Assembly (NCBI RefSeq): GCF_032854445.1
Contig: NC_088302.1
Span: 22,207,788 to 22,271,787, forward strand
Reading direction: 5' to 3'
DNA length: 64,000 nucleotides
Origin: Liolophura sinensis
Taxonomy: Eukaryota > Mollusca > Polyplacophora > Chitonida > Chitonidae
Position numbers and translations under genes: made by a program. Under the pieces are notes generated by a model, which did no database searches, had not been told where the DNA came from, and was given only the letters and a program-made list of their open reading frames with translations. This document shows positions 10,792 to 21,878 of this stretch, piece after piece. How positions within the stretch are numbered: position 1 is the stretch's first letter; each line of letters begins with the position of its first letter.

Positions 10792-11602
10792 TTAAAAAGC
10801 AGCAACGTACACACCCCAAAGCCCCCAACAAAATATCAATGGACAGCTTAAAGGCCTAATTGTTAAATATTCTCGCATGGTGTGAACCGGGCAAATTGAG
10901 CAATTAGGTATCTGAACCAAGCTTAAGGTTGCACCTTTGCCATACTGATCTGGTTTAGAGTAGCGTATGGTCACCACAAGGTGTACCTGACCAGAGCTAG
11001 ATGGTGAAAAATGAACGTGAGCTAGCTTAAGAGACCGATCTGAATTTGGTTTAGCTGTATATGAAAATTCTCCCTCCCACGAAAGCCAAACAACGCTAAC
11101 ATAAATGCTGCTCGAAATAATTTACTCTCACAGGAAGAATTACAAACCTGGCTGAGCGCATGGGGAAGTTAGCGTAACATATCGATAGTGATGGGAGCCC
11201 AAAAATCACAACTAACAATTGGCTTCTTTAAACCCTCCAAAACCTTGCGAGCTATATAAAGTTATTTGTGAAGTCAGTCCAGTCATTCATCTTGTGCTTG
11301 TATGCCGAGCAGATAAATACATGCTAGCCGAGTTGGCAGAAATACCTTTAAGGGAAAGGTGGCCTAAAGACAGGGTTATATGATCACTAGGAGCTGGCCA
11401 ACTGTCCTCTAAACCATAACTCTCTGTGAAGCGACAAAAACTGAACACCAAGATCATAGACTCTGAGTGTATTAGCGGCCAAGGCAGAGTTAGCTAGACG
11501 ATTATTTTCTAGTTGAAATGTGGCCAAATTGCAGATGACACTGGAGTGGCAAATGCGTCTCCATCTGGTGCCAAGGTTCGGAACTTGTGAAGCTGCGAAC
11601 AT
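10792..11602 (-). pseudogene. DIRS-like tyrosine recombinase relic
   Basis: The upstream part (11,602-11,387) carries SALAANTLRVYDLGVQFLS, like the N-terminal SAM-type segment of these recombinases. The downstream part (10,977-10,792) carries IRYSKPDQYGKGATLSL and CPVHTMREYLTIRP. The central catalytic region is broken by stops. Confidence 0.7.
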
Positions 11603-11868
11603 GAAAGGAAATCTGCTAAAACGTTCAAGATACTATTGGCATGTTTTGAACGAATAGTGATGTTGAACCGCAAACCAATAATACAAAAGGCCTTAATAAT
11701 TTTATCACCTTAGGGCATTTGGATGCTTGACTGTTCAAAATGGTGAAAACCTCCAGGTTATCAGACCATACAGTAACCTTCTTATTACGGAACTCTTTCG
11801 CCCAGTCCGATATCCCAACAAGAATAGGAAAACCTCTTGCAAAGTAATATTTGACACCAAGACCTTAT

Positions 11869-12304
11869 TTATCCAAGACGAAGGTCATAAACCATAAAAC
11901 CATGCACCGTCCAAATAACCACAAAATCCCCGTCAACACCACCTGAGCTATCAGTATAAAATTGCGTATGGTCGTTTGTTTGCCAAAACCTGTAGCAAAC
12001 GTGCTTACACCATTGATCGGCCTTTACACCTGCTGTAATCCTAACAAAGTGACGAGGTTGTGTGAAACCATTCGTGAGATCTATGAATCTCCAGCAAAAT
12101 GTCCGCTCTACACGCAAAATTTAAGGACCCCAGAAGAGGTTGTAATTGGTTCAAAGTAACTTTCTTTCGGGCCAAAAACCAGTGCATCTGCTGACAGAGA
12201 TCAGCTACCTTCTCCACGGGCAGACCAAAAACCATGTAAATGGTGTCAATATTCAGGACCCAGGACCCCACTGTTTGCTCCCAAAGTAAAACATTCTTTG
12301 ACAA
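11869..12304 (-). pseudogene. DIRS-like RT tail and RNase H relic
   Basis: Two overlapping frames give VFGLPVEKVADL, FLARKKVTLNQLQPLLG, LNFACRADI and then VKADQWCKHV with HTQFYTDSSGGVDGDFVV. The TDSSG motif marks RNase H. Frames shift once near 12,100. Confidence 0.7.
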
Positions 12305-12640
12305 AAGCCATCACAAGGGAGTCACAACTCTCACCCCCAAATAATCATGACGAATTGCAGGAATATTCTATTCAAAAAGGCTGATAGTTTTTTCAAATGT
12401 AACGCATTAAACAGAATTTAAGTAATTCTGTCCCTGAATTTTATGCCTGGCATATGAAAGTCACCTGGATAAACTGGCAACAGTCGGAAAGCAGATTTAA
12501 TGTCCATCTTAGCTAGCAGCACCCTTGACTCAATTTCTGCACCAATGCCACAGCGTGGAATCAATGCAGTCATTAACAGAGCTTCCTCCAGGGAATGAGA
12601 GATCATGGATTAAACTGAATTCACCTTTTTTCCTTTTGTG
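12300..12640 (-). pseudogene. DIRS-like reverse transcriptase relic
   Basis: Reads SLIHDLSFPGGSSVND and, in another frame, LLAKMDIKSAFRLLPVYPGD, both typical of DIRS RT. The section that should hold the catalytic aspartate pair is missing or unreadable at 12,300-12,418. Confidence 0.7.
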
Positions 12641-12907
12641 GGAAGCAAACCCAAAGGAGACATACGTAACGTGGACGAAGGCGGATCTGTATACTGGGCA
12701 GCTATCCTACCCAGACCAATCCTACTCCTTTGCTAGATTCCTGGAAACAATAACTCCATTTAAATTAACCGATTTAATATTTCTAGTTTCTCGGGGCATC
12801 TTTGAACCGGAATACTGAAGATTAAACCCAAATCTGAAACCATTTAACAATTCATTTAAAGTAATCTGTCAGGGTAATTATGCAATCGAGACTGTAATAT
12901 AAACACC

Positions 12908-13836
12908 TTAAAGGAGAAGAAAACTTAAAAAAAATTACACTATAAGCTAAAAAGAGCACACTTTTTTCTATCGGGTGGTGCCGGCTGCATAATTTTGCGA
13001 TTTTTCCTCGCCATACACGTAAAGCCTGAAAACGGCAAAGCTGGCATAAATCGCTGAGTCCATCGCGACCTCCATCTTTAACACCCTGTAATTTATGCGG
13101 GGGTGTATTGCCTCTCAGCCATTGAGTGTCGTTAAACTGTCGGCTTGTTCGTGTAAACTCGGAACCTATATCCAACATCCCGGTTTCCCGATCGTCAAGC
13201 GGGAAACGAACTGTACTGTTCGCTACCTTCTGGGAAGAAGAGTTCTATCGGAAATGACCGGCCCGGATAGCACAGTTGGTAGAGCGTCCGCTTCGGGACC
13301 GGTAGATCCAGGATCAATCCTTGATCGAGTCACACCTAAGACTGTAAAAGAGGAAGTTGTAACTTCCTCGTTTGGCGTTCAGCATGAAGGGGATAGTACA
13401 ACGACTGGTTGACCCGTATCAGTATAATGGCTCGGGCGGGGCAGCTTACTTGCCTTCGGTAAGTCGTCTCAGTGAAGCAGCACTAAATAAAACAGCGCAA
13501 CAAGGGGGCACATTACACGTGCATGCACCCTAAGGATTCCTTCGTCGTCATATGACTGAAAAATTGTTGAGTACGACGTTAAACCCCAAGCACTCACTCA
13601 CTCACTCTATCGGAAATGTACGAACTACACTTCGGTGGTTTCCTCCTAACACAGAAATACAGAAGACTTCAGGACGAGTTCTTAGGCAAAATGAAGTCGC
13701 CCACGGCTGATTTCGGCGCTGACTTTATTTATCAACTTGAGGAACATATTAGAATTTTTTATGGTATGCACCTGCGAGGAAATGTATACTCTTTTCAATG
13801 GTATTTGTTTGATATTTAAATTTTCTTCTCCTTTAA
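12908..13836. mobile_element. TTAA-flanked inverted-repeat element (non-autonomous)
   Basis: The left end reads TTAAAGGAGAAGAAAACTTA and the right end is its near-perfect reverse complement (21 of 22 bases). TTAA lies at both edges (12,908-12,911; 13,833-13,836), the target used by piggyBac-type transposases. It interrupts the DIRS relic after the gag finger. Without the SINE it is about 570 bp and has no transposase frame. Confidence 0.65.
13257..13605 (+). mobile_element. SINE-B, full length with target duplication
   Basis: The head GGCCCGGATAGCACAGTTGG, GTAGATCCAGGATCAATCC (box B-like), body and tail TCATATGACTGAAAAATTGT then ACGACGTTAAACCCC and (CACT)n. A 13-bp duplication TCTATCGGAAATG flanks it (13,244-13,256; 13,606-13,618). 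It sits inside the TTAA element. Confidence 0.92.
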
Positions 13837-13840
13837 TGAA

Positions 13841-14525
13841 CGTCTCGGCCAATTTGAACAGACTTCCACTGTTTGGAACGAAAAGTATGTTGACTCTTCC
13901 CTGCGGAAGACTTCTTACACACTGAATCAGGGTGAGCTTCTCTACAATTTTTACACGAATGGGGATACTTGCATTATGCTCTTTTACATTTTCCCTGCTT
14001 GAATGCAAAGCAAAAACCCGACAGAACACGGACAAGATCCTGTGAGAAAAGGGGGTAGCACTACAGCAGGTAGGAAACATATATACTAACCAAAGCTTTG
14101 CATAATTGGAAGCCCAAGATTTATTTGGTTCCTTAGCTTGTTTCAGGCGAATCTGCTCATCGTAAGAACGCCAGCCTGTATCCCCATATTTTACCGCAGT
14201 GGTCCTGATGGTATGCATATATTTAAGCAGCTCTTGCACTTTCTGTGGAAACGTAATTAAATAAATACTAGTAAAGATGAGAAAGGCGGATGTCCATCCC
14301 CCACCGTCTTCGCCTTAACACTGGAGGGCTTGGCCTCATCTCTAGTTGACCATTATCCGACAAAAATATTGCGGATAGTGCCATATGATCTAATAACTCC
14401 CTATCCCCTTTAACACTAAGGCAATGTCCTCAAAATCGGTTTTTTCCCTCAACTGACTGGGGATATAAGACCCAGCTAAGTCACTGATGCTAACCAAAGT
14501 ATTAGGGGCAGTCACAGATTGGAAA
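13841..14525 (-). pseudogene. DIRS-like gag relic with zinc-finger motif
   Basis: It begins near VSISDLAGSYIPSQL and continues, after breaks, to TIRTTAVKYGDTGWRSYDEQ and WASNYAKLWL. In a shifted frame near 14,010-13,900 it shows CKYPHSCKNC and then REAHPDSVC, which resemble the C/H-rich finger of DIRS/Ngaro gag proteins. At least one frameshift and two stops are visible. Confidence 0.65.
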
Positions 14526-14548
14526 CCAACAGGCATACTTGTAAAATT

Positions 14549-14786
14549 TATTTATTTATTTGATTTGTGTTTTATGCCGTACTCAAGAATATTTCATTTA
14601 TACGACGGAGGCAAGCATTATGGTGGGTGAAAACCGGGCACAGCCCGGGGGAAACCCACGACCATCCGCAGGCTGCTGACAGACCTTCCCACGTACGACC
14701 GGAGAGAAAGCCAGCACCAGCTAGACTTGAACTCACAGGTCATTACGCTGCGCTAGCAAGCTAACCAACTGAGCCACGGAGGCCCC
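14549..14786 (-). mobile_element. SINE-A, near full length
   Basis: Minus-strand SINE-A from GGGGCCTCCGTGGCTCAG (14,786) to the TAAATAAATAAA end (14,549). It lies directly against a SINE-B, so one probably landed in or next to the other's A-rich end. Confidence 0.88.
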
Positions 14787-15022
14787 TTGCTTGGGGTTTA
14801 AGGTCGTACTTAATTTTTCAGTCAGATGACGACGAAGGAATCCTTACATGTAATGTGCCTCCTTTTTGCTCTTTTATCTAGTGTTATTTCACGGAGACAA
14901 CTTACCGAAGGCAAGTAAGCACCCCTCCCCGCCCGAGCCATTATACTGATACAGGTCAACCAGTGGTAGTACTATCCCCTTCATGCTGAACGCCAAGCGA
15001 GGAAGTTACAACCAAATGTGCT
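14787..15022 (-). mobile_element. SINE-B, 5'-truncated
   Basis: Minus-strand tail and body: GTCATCTGACTGAAAAATTA, the GAAGGGGATAGTACTACCAC block and GTTGTAACTTCC. The tRNA head is missing. Confidence 0.8.
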
Positions 15023-15827
15023 ATCGTGGCCGGTCCGACTTTTAATTGAATATCCTTAACACACAATTTACCATAGTAATAACTTGTGACTTTGGTTGAA
15101 ATCACCACATAGCACAAATCTAATAAGTTCTGCAGAGCAAAATATGATATACACAGCGTATATGCAGGACCGATCTGTATATTGCTACTGAAATCTCGTT
15201 CCTCTTGCACAAATGCAAAAACATCGGCTGCTATTCATTTATGTATTTATTATTTTTTGTATTTATTTATTTAGTTAGTTAGTTTTCACATTATTAGCTT
15301 AGAGTGAGCACGACTCATTTTCAAAGTTTCCTTTTAGTATCGGTTGCAATTAATCAATGTAGTTATACGCTAACTGTAATTTTTCTAGGTCGAAGTAACC
15401 GAGGGTTAGGAACGTTTCCAAGACAACGCAAACAGGTTAGATATATACTGGGAAAATATCGGAAGTACGTCCGGAGGAGCATGGGTTCAAATTAAAAGGG
15501 TGATATGACCGAAGTCCGAAAGGTTCTAAATATTAAAACATTTTGCATGTTTATGTAGTATTGATGTTTTAAAACGTACTTATGAATATCACGCTTACAT
15601 TTTCAGATCATGAGATGTGTGTTCATTCTCGGCCTTGGATAAAGAATTATACATTTCTGTCGTTGTTCACTGTGAAATTGGTGACCTAAGCGGTCGACAA
15701 CGTTCAAGTGACCCTTTCCACAGTCTATAGCGTTATTCGACGACCACTCGTCTTCCACTAACATAGTCTGCATGTCTGTGATTTGTTGTTTAAACGTGTA
15801 TTAAATTCGCAAATGTTTAACTCAAGG
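15023..15827. other. No gene seen
   Basis: AT-rich spacer with a TATTTATTTATT stretch near 15,240-15,280. No domain in the short frames. Confidence 0.4.
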
Positions 15828-16290
15828 TCTCCGGTTTCCTCCATTCATAAAATTGATCGCCATTTTATAGGTGAAAAATTGATCGCCATTTTATGGGTAA
15901 AATTAATCACCATTTTATAGGTGAAAAATTGATCGCCATTTTATAGGTGAAAATATGATCGCCATTTTATAGGTGAAAAATTGATTGCCATTTTATAGGT
16001 ATAAATTGATCGCCATTTTATAGGTGAAAAATTGATTGCCATTTTATAGGTATAAATTGATCGCCATTTTATAGGTGAAAAATTGATTGCCATTTTATAG
16101 GTAAAAATTGATAGCCATTTTATAGGTAAAAATTGTCGCCATTTTATAGGTGAAAAATTTATCTCCATTTTATAGTAAAAATTGATTGCCATTTTATAGG
16201 TGAAAATATGATCGCCATTTTATAGGTGAAAACTTTCTGAGTAGGGGGTTAAAACAACAATCAAATAAATAAATAAATAAATACCCGATT
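15828..16290 (+). repeat. 26-bp minisatellite grown inside a SINE-A tail
   Basis: The left edge CCGGTTTCCTCCATTCATAA and the right edge GGGTTAAAACAACAATCAAA then (TAAA)n match the SINE-A 3' region before and after its GGCCGCCGTCGTATAAGTGA block. Between them about 15 units of GATCGCCATTTTATAGGTGA with AAAAATT follow, each aligning to that block (about 18 of 26 bases). The array therefore arose from a SINE internal segment. Confidence 0.8.
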
Positions 16291-17460
16291 CATTTATTTC
16301 AGCATTATGGCACATATATTTTATTGCTGTATAATATGTGAGTAGAGCCCAAGTTAAAAGTTTTTGTATGTTGACATAATAATTAGTAATACACTTACAA
16401 ATATCGCAACATTGCTCTACAATAAACAATGTTATTGGGGAAAAGGTATTTTTAAAGCAAATATATATATATACACATATAAGCGTCCACATACAACATA
16501 TACATACATATACAAAACTTACGCGAAGTAAAGAAAATACACTTCTACGAGATTACACCTACATGTATATAACTCCAAAACACCGTTAACTCTAGTGCTA
16601 AATAACTGCAAATTTTAGATATAAAAAGTCAGATTGACACGATATTTAATAATGTGGAAGACAAATTGTATCACTCTAGTGCATAAGCGTGTAAACATTA
16701 TTAGCTGGATGTTGGGTTTCATTAAGATGTATCAGATCAATCAAAAATGGAGTCTAAACACACAGGTAGGGTAATAAGATGAACAACATCATAAAATAGC
16801 AAACAGTTCAAAACGTTTAGCTATTTATAGCATTTTTAAGACCTTACAAGCAGGCGGTATTTCTTGATAAGAAGACCAAAGCACATGTACACGTATTTCA
16901 CAAAATAAAATACCGTTAAAAAGATAAATTTGTAGGCTATATCCAGATCTGTAATTCTTTGTCGCCATTTGCAAATAACTGTGGTGTCAGCTGTAAGCTA
17001 TAATATTTTACATTTTAATTTTGATTGAAAAGTTTCTTTAAGCAATTTGTTAATATGCACAAGACTATTGCCCTTGACAACAGTTGTCATGGCATGAAGG
17101 GTTTCCGGTTAATAAAATACATCAGTACATCGTTAATGATCATCAGGCAACGTTGTTATTGTTTTACTTCGAAGACTACCACTGGCTCTAAGGCTAGTCT
17201 CTGTAATATTTGTTTACGTCACAGATGATACCCGAGCCTTTTATGGACCGCTAAGGTAACCAACGTTATATTGGAGGTTTCTTTCTCCTGCCTTCTCCTG
17301 TTCAGGGAAAAATGCATTAAAAGTTAATGTCACAACTGCAGCACTTACAGGTAAATTTGCAAAATCCTCTAGTTCGATGTCGGATTAATACAGACAAGAA
17401 ATTAGCACAAATGTGGGATCAAAACTTTACAGTTTGGATAAAACCTATACTTTTGTTTGA
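16291..17460. other. No gene seen
   Basis: AT-rich spacer with a TA-rich microsatellite near 16,460-16,510. No repeat or domain recognised. Confidence 0.4.
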
Positions 17461-17622
17461 GTGAGTGCGTGAGAGCTTGGAGTTTAACGTCGTACTTAAC
17501 AATTTTTCAGACATATGACGACGAAGGAATCCTTGGAGTGCACATAATGTGCCTCCTTGTTGCAGGACGGATTTCCACCACTCTTTTATCTAGTGCTGCT
17601 CCTTTTGCTTGAAAGGGAGTTC
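17461..17622 (-). mobile_element. SINE-B 3' half
   Basis: GAGTTTAACGTCGTACTTAA on the plus strand, then CATATGACGACGAAGGAATC and TTGCAGGACGGATTTCCACC: the tail and lower body on the minus strand. The head is missing. Confidence 0.85.
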
Positions 17623-17877
17623 TGACTCACAGTTACATTCAAATGGTTTTTCAAGCAAAAACAAGAAACGTTGTTTTACCCCACGTATATTGGAATATAC
17701 CTGCCTGGAAGACTTGCATTGTTTCCCGCCTACAGAATATACTGGTCAATACATCTATAACTCACCATTTCCGCGCAATTAGCAGAGCAGAAAGGCGAGG
17801 AAAGATGATCAAGGAAGTGATGGAATCTGCACAGAATCAGGTTAAAAGGTCTGTTGAAACGCTGGTTTCATTCGGTT

Positions 17878-20800
17878 TTATTTCATGATTGTAATCTCAA
17901 GCCGTGGAATAAAACATAACTACAACGATTACCAACTTTCAAGCCATTTCGTGTTTCAAAAACACTTTCTTGATGATTCCTGGTTTGTCCACAGAATGAA
18001 AAGAGGACCAAAAAATTAGTGATTGATCCGGTGGTACGTCAGTGCTAGCAAATGTGTGATACCTGATGTCAGTTAAGAGTTTCGCTCTAGAAAGTTTAAA
18101 AATTGTACAATGAATCCCGAGTTAGGCATTGCACACGACTTTAAAACCTGGATCAAGGATCATAAAACTCTCGTAAGTTAAAGTCAGACTTTGTCTTCAC
18201 TCTCAAACTTTTTACTGCATTAAAATTGTGAGAATACGTATTTATTTTATTTTTAATATTTTAATATCGTAAACTCTTGTAACAAAATTGAAAATTAGCA
18301 TTTCTGCTCAAATCTCAAATCTAAGTTCTGAAATAATACCACATTGAAACCACAAGTTTCATTTCATGATTGTAATCTCAAGCCGTGTATAAACATAACT
18401 ACAACGATTACTCGCTTTCAAGCCATTTTGTGTTTCAGAACACTTTCTTGATGATTCCTGGTTTGTCACAGAATGGAAACAGAACAAAAAAATTAGTGGT
18501 TGATCCGGTGGCACTTTAGTGCTAGCGAATGTTGTGTGATACCTGATGTCTTCAGTACAGAATTCCACGGAGCCGATGGCAAGAGTACGTTAGCTCTAAG
18601 ATTGATCAGCTTCAAGGAAAACTGTCACATCTTAAAGGCTAAGATTTTAGAAAGAACGCTTAATACCAAGAAGAATCCCAACCCATCCTCTTCCCACAGC
18701 CACAATACCCTTTCTAAAAGACCACTGCTACTATATTAAGCACCTTATTATGCCATAGGAACGGAATAAAACATACCCGAGGTTTTGGTAGTTGAGGAGG
18801 GTTCTGTGAATGGAAAAAAAATCATTTTCTTTTAGTATCAAATCCAAAATTTAAATTCAGCTACAAGCAAATATATATTTTCTTTAATTACCCGTAATGA
18901 CATATAAGGGATGATTTTAGGCTAACATTTACACATTTGTGTGCTGGGCCAAGTCAAAAATTCAAACACAGATACAATTAAAATGTTTCACTCTAGAAAG
19001 TTTAAAAATTGTACAATGAATCCCAATGTTAGGCATTGCACGCGACTTTAAAACCTGGATCAAGGATCATAAAACTCTCGTAAGTTAAAGTCAGACTTTG
19101 TCTTTACTCTCAAATTTTTACTGCATTAAAATTGTAAGAATACATATTTATTTTTATTTTAATATTTTAATATCGTAAACTCTTGTAACAAAATTGAAAA
19201 TTAGCATTTCTGATCAAATCTCAAATCTAAGTTCTGGAATAATACCACATTGAAACCACAAGTTTCATTTCATGATTGTAATCTCAAGCCGTGTATAAAC
19301 ATAACTACAACGATTACTCGCTTTCAAGCCATTTCGTGTTTCAAAACACTTTCTTGATGATTCCTGGTTTGTCACAGAATGAAAAGAGGACAAAAAAATT
19401 ACTGGTTGATCCGGTGGCACTTTAGTGCTAGCGAATGTTGTGTGATACCTGATGTCTTCAGTATAGAATTCCACGGAGCCGATGACAAGAGTACGTTAGC
19501 TCTAAGATTGGTCAGCTTCAAGGAAAACTGTCACATCTTAAAGACTAAGATTTTAGAAAGAACGCTTAATACCAAGAAGAATCCCAACCCATCCTCTTCC
19601 CACAGCCACAATACCCTTTCTAAAAGACCACTGCTACTATATTAAGCACCTTATTATGCCATAGGAACGGAATAAAACGTACCCGAGGTTTTGGTAGTTG
19701 AGGAGGGTTCTGTGAATGGAAAAAATCATTTTTTTTTAGTATCAAATCCAAAATTTATATCCAGCTTCAAGCAAATATATAATTTCTTTAATTACCCGTA
19801 ATGACATATAAGGGATGTTTTTAGGCTAACATTTACACATTTGTGTGCTGGGCCAAGTCAAAAATTCAAAAACAGATACAATTAAAAGGTTTCACTCTAG
19901 AAAGTTTAAAAATTGTACAATGAATCCCGAGTTAGGCATTGCACGCGACTTTAAAACCTGGCCCAAGGATCATAAAACTCTCGTAAGTTAAAGTCAGACT
20001 TTGACTAAGATTCTTAAAACCAAGAAGAATCCCAACCCATCCTCTTCCCACAGCCACAATACCCTTTCTAAAAGACCACTGCTACTATATTAAGCATCTT
20101 ATTATGCCACAGGAACGGAAAAAAACATACCCGAGGTTTTGGTAGTTGAGGAGGGTTCTGTGAATGGAAAAAATCATTTTCTTTTAGTATCAAATCCAAA
20201 ATTTATATCCAGCTTCAAGCAAATATATAATTTCTTTAATTACCCGTAATGACATATAAGGGATGTTTTTAGGCTAACATTTACACATTTGTGTGCTGGA
20301 CCAAGTCAAAAATTCAAAAAACAAATACAATTAAAATGTTTCGTTCTAGAAAGTTTAAAAATTGTACAATGAATCCCGAGTTAGGCATTGCACGCGACTT
20401 TAAAACCTGGCCCAAGGATCATAAAACTCTCGTAAGTTAAAGTCAGACTTTGACTAAGATTCTTAAAACCAAGGAGAATCCCAACCCATCCTCTTCCCAC
20501 AGTCACAATACCCTTTCTAAAAGACCACTGCTACTATATTAAGCACCTTATTATGCCATAGGAACGGAATAAAACGTACCCGAGGTTTTGGTAGTTGAGG
20601 AGGGTTCTGTGAATGGAAAAAATCATTTTCTTTTAGTATCAAATCCAAAATTTATATCCAGCTTCAAGCAAATATATAATTTCTTTAATTACCCGTAATG
20701 ACATATAAGGGATGTTTTTAGGCTAACATTTACACATTTGTGTGCTGGGCCAAGTCAAAAATTCAAAAACAGATACAATTAAAATGTTTCGTTCTAGAAA

Positions 20801-21506
20801 GTTTAAAAATTGTACAATGAATCCCGAGTTAGGCATTGCACGCGACTTTAAAACCTGGCCCAAGGATCATAAAAGTCTCGTAAGTTAAAGTCAGACTTTG
20901 ACTAAGATTCTTAAAACCAAGGAGAATCCCAACCCATCCTCTTCCCACAGCCACAATACCCTTTCTAAAAGACCACTGCTACTATATTAAGCATCTTATT
21001 ATGCCATAGGAACGGAAAAAAACATACCCGAGGTTTTGGTAGTTGAGGAGGGTTCTGTGAATGGAAAAAAATTATTTTCTTTTAGTATCAAATCCAAAAT
21101 TTATATCCAGCTTCAAGCAAATATATAATTTCTTTAATTACCCGTAATGACATATAAGGGATGTTTTTAGGCTAACATTTACACATTTGTGTGCTGGGCC
21201 AAGTCAAAAATTCAAAAACAGATACAACTAAAATGTTTCGTTCTAGAAAGTTTAAAAATTGTACAATGAATCACGAGTTAGGCATTGCAGGCGACCTTAA
21301 AACCTGGCCCAAGGAACATAAAGCTCTCGTAAGTTTAAGTCAGACTTTGTCTTCACTCTCAAACTTTTTACTGCATAAAAATTGTGAGAATACATATTTA
21401 TTTTTATTTTAATATTTTAATATCGTAAACTCTCGTGACAAAATTGAAAGTTAGCATTTCTGCTCAAATCTAAGTTCTGGAATAATATCACAATGAAACC
21501 ACAAGT
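17878..21506. repeat. Tandem array of 905-bp and 448-bp units
   Basis: The marker TCTAGAAAGTTTAAAAATTG recurs at 18,087, 18,992, 19,897, 20,345, 20,793 and 21,242. Spacings are 905, 905, 448, 448 and 449 bp. The short unit is the long one lacking a 457-bp inner segment. The array starts with a partial unit (17,878) and ends with another (to about 21,506). Repeated frames of 79-88 codons (18,500-18,739; 19,379-19,645) come from the long unit and match no family I know. It lies just downstream of the receptor gene's stop. Confidence 0.93.
21395..21412 (-). terminator. Candidate poly(A) signals of the YWTD/EGF gene
   Basis: On the minus strand a run containing AATAAA-type hexamers lies about 330 bp after the stop codon. 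It is inside the last partial unit of the tandem array, so it may be chance AT richness. Confidence 0.2.
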
Positions 21507-21738
21507 TACGACGAAGACTGACGAAGTCTAAGACAATTTCGTGATACTGGGGCCTGGGTTTCAGCAAGTGCTGCTTCACCATACTGTAACTACGTCAACT
21601 GTGTGTGGTGTCTTCTACATGGTGTTCGGTAGCACTGTACAGATGTGGGTATGTTAAGGAATACCATTTTTTCCTTATGAATAATACCGGTGGAATTTAA
21701 AACTTTTACGTTGTTTGACACTATTGAATATGTCTTAT

Positions 21739-21878
21739 TCAATTCCACGAACCTTCCACGCAGGTAGGGCCTTCTGGTTGTAACCCCACACGGTCTGCTC
21801 TTGCGCACGTTCTGCCATTGGGCGTAGGAAGACAGAGACCAACACACCTCCCATTATTGTTAGTACATTGATTTATCA
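21739..21878 (-). CDS. YWTD/EGF gene exon 17: EGF-like module 3 and stop
   Basis: The acceptor CATTTTCAG opens VINQCTNNNGRCVGLC, then TCARADRVGL and TC. Five cysteines are present; the usual fifth one of EGF (CAC in many LRPs) is arginine here (CAR). The frame runs on five codons past the last cysteine to TGA at 21,739-21,741. A possible donor, GTTCGT, sits at 21,751-21,752 in the phase used by the other EGF exons, so this could instead be an internal exon (21,753-21,878) with its 3' partners lost or unrecognised. Confidence 0.7.

Larger units (their letters stand above)
10780..14525 (-). mobile_element. DIRS-like tyrosine-recombinase retroelement, decayed
   Basis: In minus-strand order: a gag-like part (14,525-13,840) with YMHTIRTTAVKYGDTGWRSY; an RT part (about 12,620-12,300) with MDIKSAFRLLPV; connection and RNase H (12,300-11,870) with FLARKKVTLNQLQPLLGSL and FYTDSSGGVDG; and a tyrosine recombinase (about 11,600-10,790) with TLRVYDLGVQFLS and RYSKPDQYGKGATL. 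This order and recombinase define DIRS-type elements. Many stops and frameshifts, and loss of the RT catalytic stretch, make it dead. It contains a later TTAA-flanked insertion at 12,908-13,836. Terminal repeats were not found. Confidence 0.8.

Noticed and set aside
13682-13840. Second part of the 185-codon minus frame at 13,682-14,239
   Set aside because: It runs out of the DIRS gag into the TTAA element; the join is accidental.
15941-16192. Minus frame rich in NFSPIKWRSIYTYKMA-like repeats
   Set aside because: It is translation of the SINE-derived 26-bp array.
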